Source: Diadophis punctatus similis
Taxonomy: Eukaryota; Chordata; Lepidosauria; Squamata; Dipsadidae
DNA: 64,000 bases
Reading direction: 5' to 3'
Assembly: GCA_023053685.1 (NCBI GenBank)
Contig: JALIGW010000058.1
Span: 377,001 to 441,000 of the forward strand
Part shown: in pieces, positions 58,201 through 64,000 of the stretch
Layout of the letters: each line of letters starts with the position of its first letter
Numbering within the stretch: the stretch's first letter is position 1
The notes under the pieces: generated by a model
Seen by the model: only the letters and a program-made list of their open reading frames with translations
Told to the model about the DNA's origin: nothing
Databases searched by the model: none
Position numbers and translations under genes: made by a program

Positions 58201-59119
58201 TTGGGAATCCAGACTACGTTCCACCTCACCTTTTTCTGCACTGGCACAATGCTAGTGTTGTGTGTTATGGAACCAACACACTGGCTACGTGTGCCCCAAA
58301 CTGAACCATGAAGGAAACATGTGAATGTAGCCACCAGGTGCTTCACAGACCCATTAAGAACACAGGAGGGAGTGCAGGGAAGGTGACGGGGTGGGGGGGG
58401 GGAGGATCTGAAGAGCATGGCTAACCCCCCCCCACTGATTTTTTTTGTGCAGAGGGGCTTAGCCCCCAAAGTTGGCCAGCACACCCACACACACAATAAA
58501 AGGCCACAATTCTGCCAGGCCAAAAGAGGGCAGCAGAGACTATTCCCGCCCTTTGCCCTCCCCCTGTGCCAGCCAGCCAGGACGAGGGGGCTACTGGCAC
58601 TCAGAAGGCCGGCCAGAGACCTCCAGGAGCCACTTTGCTCTAGGTATGCCCCAAGCACGAAAGGCGGCTGGGTGACTTTGGCCCGGTAACTCTCTCAGCC
58701 CAACCCACCTCGCAGGGTCCTTGTGGGGAAAGGAGGAGGAGGAGGAGGAGGTTTCTTTCCCCGCCGTGAGTTATTTATAAAAATTAAGGAAGACGGGATA
58801 TCAATATATAGCAAAAGTAAGTATATAAAGAAGGCTGCCGGAGAGATCCTGACTCTGGGGAGAAGCCAGACAGATCAGGCGGCGGCGCCCGGGCTCTGCT
58901 GGGCTCCAACTGCCGCGGAGAAGCCCGGGGGCCGAAACGGGAACTCCGGCCGGGAGGCGGCTGGGTGTCGCCGCAGGCAGCGCTCGCATTCCCGGGCAGC
59001 GCCCAGCCGGGGCTCGCGGGGGATCCCGGGGCGTGTCGGCCGTCCCTGCGGGCGAAAGCGAAACTCACCGTAAGCAGAACCGCCGCGCTCAGCCACGCCG
59101 ACCACCTTCGCCCCTCCAT
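53943..59119 (-). CDS. CD40: CD40 (TNFRSF5), complete gene, nine coding exons
   Basis: CD40 is the type I membrane receptor for CD40 ligand on B cells, dendritic cells and macrophages; it recruits TRAF adaptors to activate NF-kappaB. Coding exons (minus strand): 59119-59069, 57481-57400, 57021-56896, 56590-56444, 56077-55984, 55370-55312, 54942-54853, 54278-54253, 54065-53943. All introns are GT-AG and the phases (0,1,1,1,2,1,1,0) join without a break, giving 265 aa; mammalian CD40 is about 277. Seen: signal peptide 1-22, cysteine-rich domains about 25-186 with five N-glycosylation sequons (NTT, NWT, NGS, NDT, NVS), transmembrane segment 193-212, basic stop-transfer YRRGK, tail with PTQET (240-244) and PxExxE matches at 226-231 and 229-234. 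Segments such as VICRCQEGTHC and GHFSNVSS mark it as CD40 rather than TNFRSF4, 9 or 14. No canonical AATAAA was found downstream, so the 3' UTR end is unknown. Confidence 0.95.
54253..54278 (-). CDS. CD40: CD40 exon 8: 26-nt cytoplasmic micro-exon
   Basis: A 26-nt exon from CTGCCTAG to TCTG|GTAGGT. It completes the split cysteine codon of exon 7 and encodes PRKRHQDL. It was accepted because it is the only segment found between exons 7 and 9 with both splice sites that joins phase 1 to phase 0; a very small exon at this place is expected for CD40. Confidence 0.8.
54853..54942 (-). CDS. CD40: CD40 exon 7: transmembrane segment
   Basis: A 90-nt exon, phase 1 both ends, from CTTCCCGCAG to AAAT|GTGAGT. 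It encodes ARKSH, a hydrophobic stretch of about 20 residues (LLVLLPVAAFLLGAVLFLWY) and the stop-transfer RRGK. Confidence 0.93.
54981..55203 (-). repeat. tRNA-derived SINE (GCTATTGCTAT-tailed type) in CD40 intron 6
   Basis: Read on the minus strand it matches the copy at 12.99-13.21 kb: tRNA-like head, CCTTCCATCCTTCCGAGGT, CTCTGTAAACCGCTTAGAG, AAGCACTATGAAGCGGTAT, then TGCTATTGCTATATT. It lies in the same orientation as CD40, ending 38 bp before the exon 7 acceptor. Confidence 0.8.
55203..55262. repeat. (CA)n microsatellite in CD40 intron 6
   Basis: About 29 CA units adjoining the head of the SINE, 50 bp from the exon 6 donor. On the CD40 sense strand this is (TG)n. Confidence 0.95.
55312..55370 (-). 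CDS. CD40: CD40 exon 6: CRD4 end and membrane-proximal stalk
   Basis: A 59-nt exon from CTTCACAG to TGTG|GTAAGC, phase 2 in and phase 1 out. It encodes CQEGQVQKATGTQATDVIC, the end of CRD4. Because 59 is not a multiple of three, skipping this exon shifts the frame before the transmembrane exon; mammals make a soluble CD40 by skipping the equivalent exon. My recollection that the human exon is 62 nt would make this one codon shorter. Confidence 0.92.
55984..56077 (-). CDS. CD40: CD40 exon 5: CRD3/CRD4
   Basis: A 94-nt exon, phase 1 in and phase 2 out, from TATTTCCAG to GAGCAG|GTATGC. It encodes NHVNDTLCAPCSLGHFSNVS and the following CRD4 start, with two sequons (NDT, NVS). The GHFSNVSS segment is typical of CD40. 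Confidence 0.94.
56444..56590 (-). CDS. CD40: CD40 exon 4: CRD2 end and CRD3
   Basis: A 147-nt exon, phase 1 at both ends, from CTTCCAG to GAAG|GTGAGG. It carries the most diagnostic segment (VICRCQEGTHCSSHECETC), closely matching the CD40 CRD3 with its short Cys-x-Cys and Cys-x-x-Cys spacing. One sequon (NGS) is present. Its acceptor sits about 30 nt from the edge of an inverted-repeat element. Confidence 0.94.
56618..56810. mobile_element. Inverted-repeat MITE-like element filling CD40 intron 3
   Basis: Left arm (from GGGGTCCTTG at 56642) and right arm (ending CAAGGACCCC, 56806) are near-perfect inverted complements over about 75 nt, sharing GAGCTTGGCTGTT, GCAGACGTTT and CCCAACTAGG. The same palindromic family, with flank TGTAGCTCAGGGTTGAAATG, is a frequent squamate repeat. 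Most of the 305-bp intron is this element. Confidence 0.7.
56896..57021 (-). CDS. CD40: CD40 exon 3: CRD1 end and CRD2
   Basis: A 126-nt exon bounded by CCTTGCAG and CCGA|GTGAGT, phase 1 at both ends. It encodes HKVAAACSGESNTTCSPC and following residues, with two sequons (NTT, NWT) and the CRD2 pattern CxPC...HC...SC. The spacing of cysteines is that of CD40. Confidence 0.92.
57400..57487 (-). CDS. CD40: CD40 exon 2: end of signal peptide, first half of CRD1
   Basis: It encodes GLAFAQGPSC then CRD1 with paired cysteines (NGRCCRRCPPG), as in other CD40 proteins. Two acceptors six bases apart both keep the frame: TTTCTAG gives a start at 57487 and adds Leu-Gln; TTGCAG gives 57481. Both would leave a usable signal peptidase site near AFA-QG. 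The donor is CCAG|GTAGAG, phase 1. Confidence 0.9.
58663..58811 (+). repeat. Squamate tRNA-derived SINE, 5'-truncated, in CD40 intron 1
   Basis: The text GGCTGGGTGACTTTGGCC...CTCTCTCAGCCCAACC...CGCAGGG...GAGTTATTTATAAAAAT matches the common squamate SINE body and its 3' end, antisense to CD40. A (GGA)n expansion lies inside at about 58730-58751. Confidence 0.65.
59069..59119 (-). CDS. CD40: CD40 exon 1: start codon and signal peptide
   Basis: It encodes 17 residues, MEGRRWSAWLSAAVLLT, the basic and hydrophobic part of a signal peptide. The start was chosen because this ATG has a purine-rich context (GCCGATGG) and opens straight into a signal peptide that splices in phase 0 (ACG|GTGAGT) to exon 2. 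An upstream ATG at 59147 is out of frame. Confidence 0.9.
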
Positions 59120-59156
59120 CGGCGCCGCCTCGGGCCGCCGCCTCCATCCCCACCTC

Positions 59157-59162
59157 TTTATA
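59157..59162 (-). promoter_or_regulatory. TATA-like sequence upstream of CD40
   Basis: The minus strand reads CTATAAAG 38 bp before the ATG. If used, transcription would start about 10 nt before the start codon, giving a very short leader, so its use is doubtful. Confidence 0.3.
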
Positions 59163-59198
59163 GGCGCGCGGAGGTGGCGGGGCTCTCGCCGGCCCATC

Positions 59199-59208
59199 GG
59201 GCGGGGCG
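59199..59208. promoter_or_regulatory. GC box (Sp1-type), CD40 promoter
   Basis: GGGCGGGGCG about 80 bp upstream of the CD40 ATG. Confidence 0.45.
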
Positions 59209-59260
59209 CCGAGCTTCCAGGGGCGGCGGCGCAGTCGCCCGTCCCTCGCACCCGCCTGCC

Positions 59261-59270
59261 GGGAATCCCC
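59261..59270. promoter_or_regulatory. NF-kappaB consensus site, distal of a pair, CD40 promoter
   Basis: GGGAATCCCC fits GGGRNNYYCC exactly. It lies 142 bp upstream of the CD40 ATG in a GC-rich promoter. CD40 is a known NF-kappaB target in mammals; function here is inferred. Confidence 0.6.
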
Positions 59271-59276
59271 CGCAGA

Positions 59277-59286
59277 GGGAAGTCCC
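59277..59286. promoter_or_regulatory. NF-kappaB consensus site, CD40 promoter
   Basis: GGGAAGTCCC fits GGGRNNYYCC exactly and lies 6 bp from the neighbouring site, 158 bp upstream of the ATG. Confidence 0.6.
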
Positions 59287-59760
59287 GAGCTCGGTCGGGC
59301 GGCAAGTAACCCCCCCCCCCATTTCGCCCGTCCTTTTGCGCTGAGAATGACCTACCTCGCGGGGTTGTTGTGCAATAAGACGTCCAATAAGAAGGGGAGC
59401 TCTCGCGGCCATAGCAGTAATAGGATCTGGGGGGTGGCTCGCCTTCTCCCCCCCCCCCCGGCTCGAGATCGGCGTGCGAAAGGGCGGCGCTCCGAGGCGT
59501 CCAGCAGAACGGGCAGGGGCCGGAAGGGCGGCGGCCCTGCGAAGAGCTGCTGCTGGTTTCCGAAGCGAGCGAGGAACGGGCTGGACCTCGGGCGGCTTGA
59601 GACTCAGCCGCAAGCAGCGGGGTTCATCAAAGAGTCCCTCGAGCCTCCCGAGCGGAGAGATTCGGGGCGACGGCTTGTCGGGCGAACCGGAGAGCGGAAA
59701 AGAACTGGGGAGACCCCCCCCCCCGCAGCAGCGCCTAAACATCCGGGAAGGGGGGGCTTT

Positions 59761-61399
59761 GGATTGAGGCGTCCGTTTGGGGGCTCTGCTTGGCCACCCC
59801 AGCCTGCCACCCGCTGCAGTAGAGGGGATGCCTCGGCCCTGGGAGAAGGCCTGCAGCACTGCCTCAGCTGCTTTCAGAGTCTCCCCCCCCCATGGGATGG
59901 GGATGGCAGCTCGCCTATCGGGCTTTCCCACGGATTTGGGGCCATTTGGAGTGATGCAGCATCGAAAGCCGCAGCTCAGAGCCTCAGGAAAGGTCAGCCA
60001 AGCCCAATTGGTCAGCTGAAGGGGCCACAGTTGTCCCTCCCACTGAGGATTGCAGGCAGCCCCGTGGCTGATTTCATGGGGAGGGGTCTCCACTCCACCC
60101 CGTCATGGCTCAGCCACAACCCAACTGTGGAAGGGACAGTGAAATTCTGCAGCCCAAATACTATTACAGCACCCAAGAGGGGAAGATAAGGAAGCGGATG
60201 AAACTCCCCCCTTCCCCCCAGGCCTGGGGTTTTCCATCTGTCAAGGTAGAGAGGAATGTCTCACCATCCCGGACTCAAAACCCCAGGAGGGGCCACTTCC
60301 CCATTCGGTGTGACGCTGGGAAAAGGCCCTGGAGGGGGGCTGTGGGTGGCCCCAAGGCCTTGGAAAGCCCCTCCCCATTCCCCATCTCTTCAGCAGAAAA
60401 AGCCCCTACACCTGCTCCTCAGTTCAGTTTGCTGACATGGGGGGAGGAGCCTCTCTTCAGCCCCCTTGTGAAAGCTCTTGGTTCAAAGGATAAGAAGCTG
60501 CTGCTGTCCTGGGCACCAGCCTCCCCTCCCCCCCACTTAATAAGCTCTAAAAGCAGGTTGACAAAACATTGACCATGCTGAACTCCCCACACCTGCAGAT
60601 CCCCATCTGTTGAGACGTTTTTATTAATTAAATTTGTTTGCTGCCCATCTTGCCATGAGGCCTAAATGACTCAGCCTCAGCTGATTTAATTCTTGTAGGT
60701 AACTAGACTGAGGACTAGTTGCTTGTGGCAAGACTTTCCAGGAAATAAGGCTGCATCTAGTAAAAGTAGAGACTTTTATTTTTATTCACTTAATTTTCCA
60801 AAGCTCCTGCAGGTAGGACAAGAAGCAATGGGTGGAAACTCGTAGGGAGAGATCCAACCTGGAAATAAAGAGAAATTTCCTGACAATCACTGGAAGGGCT
60901 TCCCTCCAGAAGCTCTTCATCACTGGAGGTCTCCAAGAAGAGAAGGGGCAGCCAGGGGGCCGGACTAGAGCTCCCTTTCAGCCCCACAAACAGTGGCGCC
61001 TGGGGGAGGTTTCCTTTCTGAGGGCCGCAGGAGAAAGCAGCCCAATCTACACCCAGCACCAAATAATAACCACACTTCTTATTGCCCGAAGCAATCTTGT
61101 CAGAGGAAAATGAAAGGCAAGGGGGGGGGGCAATCCTAAATGTTTTTTATTTGTAGTGGATGCTCAGAAAATAATCCTCGATTGTGGGGTGCGTGTCTTG
61201 AAGTGAGCCAGTTCTGGGTCTGTGAGCCTTTGTAAGAATTCCAAATTCTAAGCTGCTCAACTGCAGGGCGAGGGGAGCTCTGTACACCCCCCCCCACCGA
61301 TGGGAATAAAACCAGACGAAAGCCTCCCCCCCGCCAAATAACTGCCCTAAGGCCAAGGCTGGGAAACGACCCTGGTTTTAATCCTCTAGAGACCAGTAA
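59761..61399. other. Between the two CpG islands
   Basis: A degraded LINE tail may lie at 60612-60660 (TTTGTTTGCTGCCCATCTTG). A plus-strand CR1 fragment is at 60812-60955. No coding exon was recognised. Confidence 0.45.
60812..60955 (+). repeat. CR1 fragment
   Basis: GGACAAGAAGCAATGGGTGG, GAAATTTCCTGACAATCAC and CTTCATCACTGGAGGTCTCC match the CR1 C-terminal coding region, with an internal deletion. Confidence 0.7.
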
Positions 61400-61812
61400 G
61401 GCTTTGGCTTTGGCGGCGGCGGCGGGGGGTTGGATCTCTGGGGAGGGCAGATGCTGCAGCAGGGCAGCCCCCCAACTCCGCCGTATCCCAAGGGGGGTCC
61501 CTCAGGCTGCAGAGGATTACGCCCCTCCCCGGAGCAAGAACCGGCGCTTGGCTGGCGCCCCCAATTCGGGGGGGGGCGCTCGGGGGGCTTCGGCCTGGGA
61601 ATCTCAGCCGGATGGGAGGCAGGCGGGCGGGGAGGGGGCCGAGGCCAAAGTGGGGAAGGGGGCCAGGTCAGAGGGGGCCCAACCGGGGGGCGCGGCGAAG
61701 GCCCGGAGCGCCCCCGACGAGGCAGAGGCGGGGGGACGCCAAGGACCCCGAAAGCAAAAGAGCTCGACTCCGGAGAGTCTGAGCTTCCGGCCTCTCTTCC
61801 GGCCAGCCACCC

Positions 61813-61836
61813 GGAGGATTGTGGGAGTTGAAGTCC
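61813..61836. promoter_or_regulatory. ZNF143/SBS-like element in the CpG island
   Basis: The minus strand reads ACTTCAACTCCCACAATCC, close to the ACTACAAYTCCCAGNATGC element bound by ZNF143/THAP11 in housekeeping promoters. It lies about 210 bp upstream of the candidate donor. A similar string occurs in a repeat at 18.69 kb, so a repeat origin is possible. Confidence 0.35.
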
Positions 61837-61939
61837 GAGGCACCGCGAGGGAGGCCAGACGAAGGCGCAGGGGCGGATTGGCCAGCACGGGAGGAAGAGG
61901 CGGGGTCGCTTGCGGCGGGCGGGCGGCCCGGAAGCGGAA

Positions 61940-62039
61940 AGGCCGGCCACACCCTCCGGTGGGCGAAGCGTCGCGGGGGGCGAGGAGGCCGTTGCCGCGT
62001 CGTGAGGCGAGAGGAGCGCGGCCGGGTCCGGCCGTCCCG
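61940..62039 (+). other. Candidate non-coding first exon of NCOA5-like gene
   Basis: The strongest plus-strand donor in the island is CCGTCCCG|GTGAGTGAGCG, with the GT at 62040-62041. The upstream exon boundary is unknown and the start given is arbitrary. No start codon with a recognisable frame precedes it. Confidence 0.3.
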
Positions 62040-62960
62040 GTGAGTGAGCGAGCGCGGCGGCGGCGTCCCTGGCGCGCGGGGGCGGGGCGGGGGTTGGCGG
62101 GCGCTCCTCCCCCTCCACCCTCCTCCGCGAGGCCGGCAATAAACGCTCCTTCCCGCCTGTGGCTGTTGTGTTCTTTGGCGCTCGTGCCCGCCTCCTCCGC
62201 GCGCGCCCCCGACACCCCCATCCCCGCCCGCTCGTCGCAGGTGGAAGCGGGTCCCACGCGGAGACCCAGAATCCCCCCCCCCCGCAGCAGGCCAGGCATT
62301 TGGGCCTCGGAGTCTCCCGGGCGCGGAGTCCCGGCGAAGGGGGGGGGGGAAGGCGGCGGCGGCCTGTGAAGGGTCCCTGGGTCTCGGAGCCCTTTGGGCG
62401 TCGGCAGAGGGAGGTCGGCCGGAGCTCCTGTCCCCGGAAGCCCCTCCCGGAGCAGCGCCCGGATCTCCCGCGGCTGAGAAGGGCCGGTCGGGAGGGGAGC
62501 CGCCGCCCTCGCTCCTCCCGCGCTGCCCTCGCTCCTCCCTGGGGGGATTTCGGTGTTTCGGCGCCTGAATCGCTGCGGCTGCATCCCCGGATCCGTTTTG
62601 CGGGGGCTTCGCTTGAGAGACGGAAGGAAGGAAGGCGGTGTTTTTGCGAGCCCTGCCTGAACTCGTCCCCGCGTCCTTTCCCTGGCAGTGAGGCGCCCAA
62701 GCGGCGCTCCCCCCCCCCCCCTCGGCCTCTGGGTGTCCCTCACGCCACGGACTCCCAAGACTCCTGTGCGGTGCTGTGGTCGCCCGCCCCCCGCCAGTGC
62801 TAACCAGGCCCGTCCTCGGCTGCGTCCTCGGGGTGGGGGGGATCCGAGCCAAAGGTTCCCCCGCCGGCTTTTCCTTCAGGTCCCGAAGAGGCTGCGAGGG
62901 GGAACTTGGCTGCCGGACCCTCGGGGGAATTGAGGGGGGGGCAGAGCTGGGGGGGGCAGG

Positions 62961-64000
62961 GAAACGGGCGGGGCGCTCTAGCCAAGGCGGCCCTTTGGGA
63001 ACGCAATATAATTCCTTCAGCCCAAAGAAGAACCGAAAGTTTTGTGCATTTCTGTAGAATTGGGCAAAGGGCATTATAAGTAGATCTGCAACCAAGAAGT
63101 GGAAACGGAAGAAGGAAGAAAGGAGATGCTTCCAAGAGTCCCGAGCCGTCCTTCAAGCTACCTGTGTTGGGCTCGGGGCTGCTCAGCATAATCGGCAAAC
63201 AAAATGTGTAAAGTGTTGAAGAGAAAGGACTCTGTGTCAGCAAGCTAGCATTATTCTGAAAGGAAGGCCTCCCTGGGTGAGGAGAACCGGGTCTGTCTTC
63301 CAAAGCCATCTTCTCCCACGGAAGAGGAAAGGGCCGTCGTCCTCTCTGCTCCACCCGGCTGGCACAGTGCAGGTTGCTAGAGAGCCATTGAGACCAGACA
63401 TCTGCCTGCGCCCAATGGAAGGAAGAGGGTGGGCTGAAGGCTGCTTCTTCAGCGCTGGGTCCCAGGCACCGTTTATTGTAATGCCTTTTCTCTTCCTTCC
63501 TTCCTTCCTTCCTTCCTTCCTTCCTTGAATACGCTTTTGCTTCGAGGAAGGAGGTCAGGGGGCATATTTCTTTCCTATTTCCAGCACCCTTTCCCCCTCA
63601 CACACCCCCAAGAGCTAGGAAGAGGGAGGGTGGTGCAGCAACGCAGGGGCTGAGCTCCGCTGGCTCTGGCGGCCATCAGAAGGAGCTCTGCAGCTAGAAA
63701 CCCCTTTCCCCCTCTTCAGGCCGTCCTCGGGTTATGACCTCGGTGGAGACTGGGATTGCCATTGCAGATCAATGCAGTCCTAAACGAGATGCCGTATGAC
63801 CACACTGACTTAATGACTGCAGTCCCAGCATTCCCCATTGTGGTCGTTAACTGAGAATCGCAGGTCGTTAAGCAAGCACCTGCCCCAATCCAGGCCATTC
63901 CGGGCTTGGCCCCCTCAGAGCCCCGAGCCTCATTAGGGTTATAACTGCCCCCTGCTCCCCACACCTCCCTATCTCCCCTCACCATTTCTGCCCTTTGGCC
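62961..64000. other. Downstream of the putative NCOA5 first exon
   Basis: If NCOA5 is here this is its first intron. It holds (TTCC)n at 63492-63526 and a degraded relative of the GTAGTCCTC element at 63716-63885. No coding exon was recognised. Confidence 0.4.

Larger units (their letters stand above)
58850..59760. promoter_or_regulatory. CpG island over CD40 exon 1 and promoter
   Basis: A CpG-dense block spans the start codon, the first donor and about 600 bp upstream. Beyond 59.3 kb nothing coding is recognised. The short stretch near 59348-59372 (CTACCTCGCGGGGTTGTTGT) resembles the middle of the squamate tRNA SINE. Confidence 0.6.
61400..62960. promoter_or_regulatory. CpG island, probable promoter of divergent gene (NCOA5?)
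   Basis: A 1.5-kb CpG-dense block with long chance open frames on both strands and no recognisable protein. It is divergent to CD40, 2.3-3.8 kb from the CD40 start. In mammals and birds NCOA5 sits head-to-head with CD40 and has a non-coding first exon. That synteny, not sequence, is the basis of the name. Confidence 0.5.

Noticed and set aside
59147..59147. Upstream ATG before CD40
   Set aside because: Out of frame with the CD40 signal peptide, and possibly upstream of the transcription start if the TATA-like element is used.
61604..63095. Open frames of 384-475 codons on the minus strand through the CpG island
   Set aside because: They are Pro/Arg/Gly-rich, overlap one another in several frames and have no domain. 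CpG islands lack AT-rich stop codons, so long chance frames are expected.

Overview
The window is vertebrate nuclear DNA, almost certainly from a squamate reptile and most likely a snake. The evidence is the repeat set: CR1 LINE 3' ends in both orientations, an L2-like LINE with (TAAA)n tails, a BovB (RTE) 3' end, a BovB-tailed tRNA SINE of Sauria-SINE type, a second tRNA SINE ending in ATTGCTATTGCTAT, hAT-type non-autonomous elements beginning CAG(A/G)GGTGGGTT, and long (TTTA)n and (TC)n tracts. The background is GC-rich with very many G or C runs of 7-13 nt, as expected of a gene-rich microchromosome.

One complete protein-coding gene can be read: CD40 (TNFRSF5), on the minus strand, coding exons between 59119 and 53943. 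I resolved nine coding exons with consensus splice sites and consistent phases. They give a 265-residue receptor (267 with an alternative exon 2 acceptor): signal peptide, four cysteine-rich domains, one transmembrane segment and a 53-residue tail with a PTQET TRAF-binding motif. Two NF-kappaB consensus sites and a GC box lie within 170 bp upstream of the start codon, inside a CpG island.

A second CpG island (about 61.4-62.96 kb) lies 2.9 kb upstream and may drive a divergent plus-strand gene. In other amniotes the neighbour in that position and orientation is NCOA5, so this is probably its non-coding first exon and promoter. No NCOA5 coding exon is inside the window.

Layout. 1-9.2 kb: GC-rich intergenic DNA with CR1 fragments and a hAT element with an 8-bp target duplication. 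9.2-11.4 kb: large CpG island with no recognisable coding exon. 11.4-18.7 kb: intergenic DNA with a SINE, CR1 fragments and AT-rich blocks that look like conserved non-coding elements. 18.7-20.8 kb: L2-like LINE split by a nested CR1. 20.8-28.5 kb: intergenic DNA, a MITE-like element and microsatellites. 28.5-29.8 kb: second L2-like LINE with a readable reverse transcriptase. 31-33.8 kb: dense CR1/SINE cluster. 33.8-46.7 kb: intergenic DNA with two more orphan CpG islands (37.2-38.0 and 39.4-40.6 kb). 46.7-47.9 kb: another CR1. 50.46-50.9 kb: BovB. 53.9-59.3 kb: CD40. 61.4-63 kb: putative NCOA5 promoter.

In birds and mammals CDH22 lies beyond the 3' end of CD40. I found no cadherin exon in the 53 kb on that side, so CDH22, if syntenic, starts outside the window. 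I saw no new coding system. The points most worth checking are the NF-kappaB pair, repeat-crowded CD40 introns, nested LINE insertions, orphan CpG islands and the AT-rich candidate regulatory blocks. Conservation claims rest on composition and pattern only; no alignment was run.
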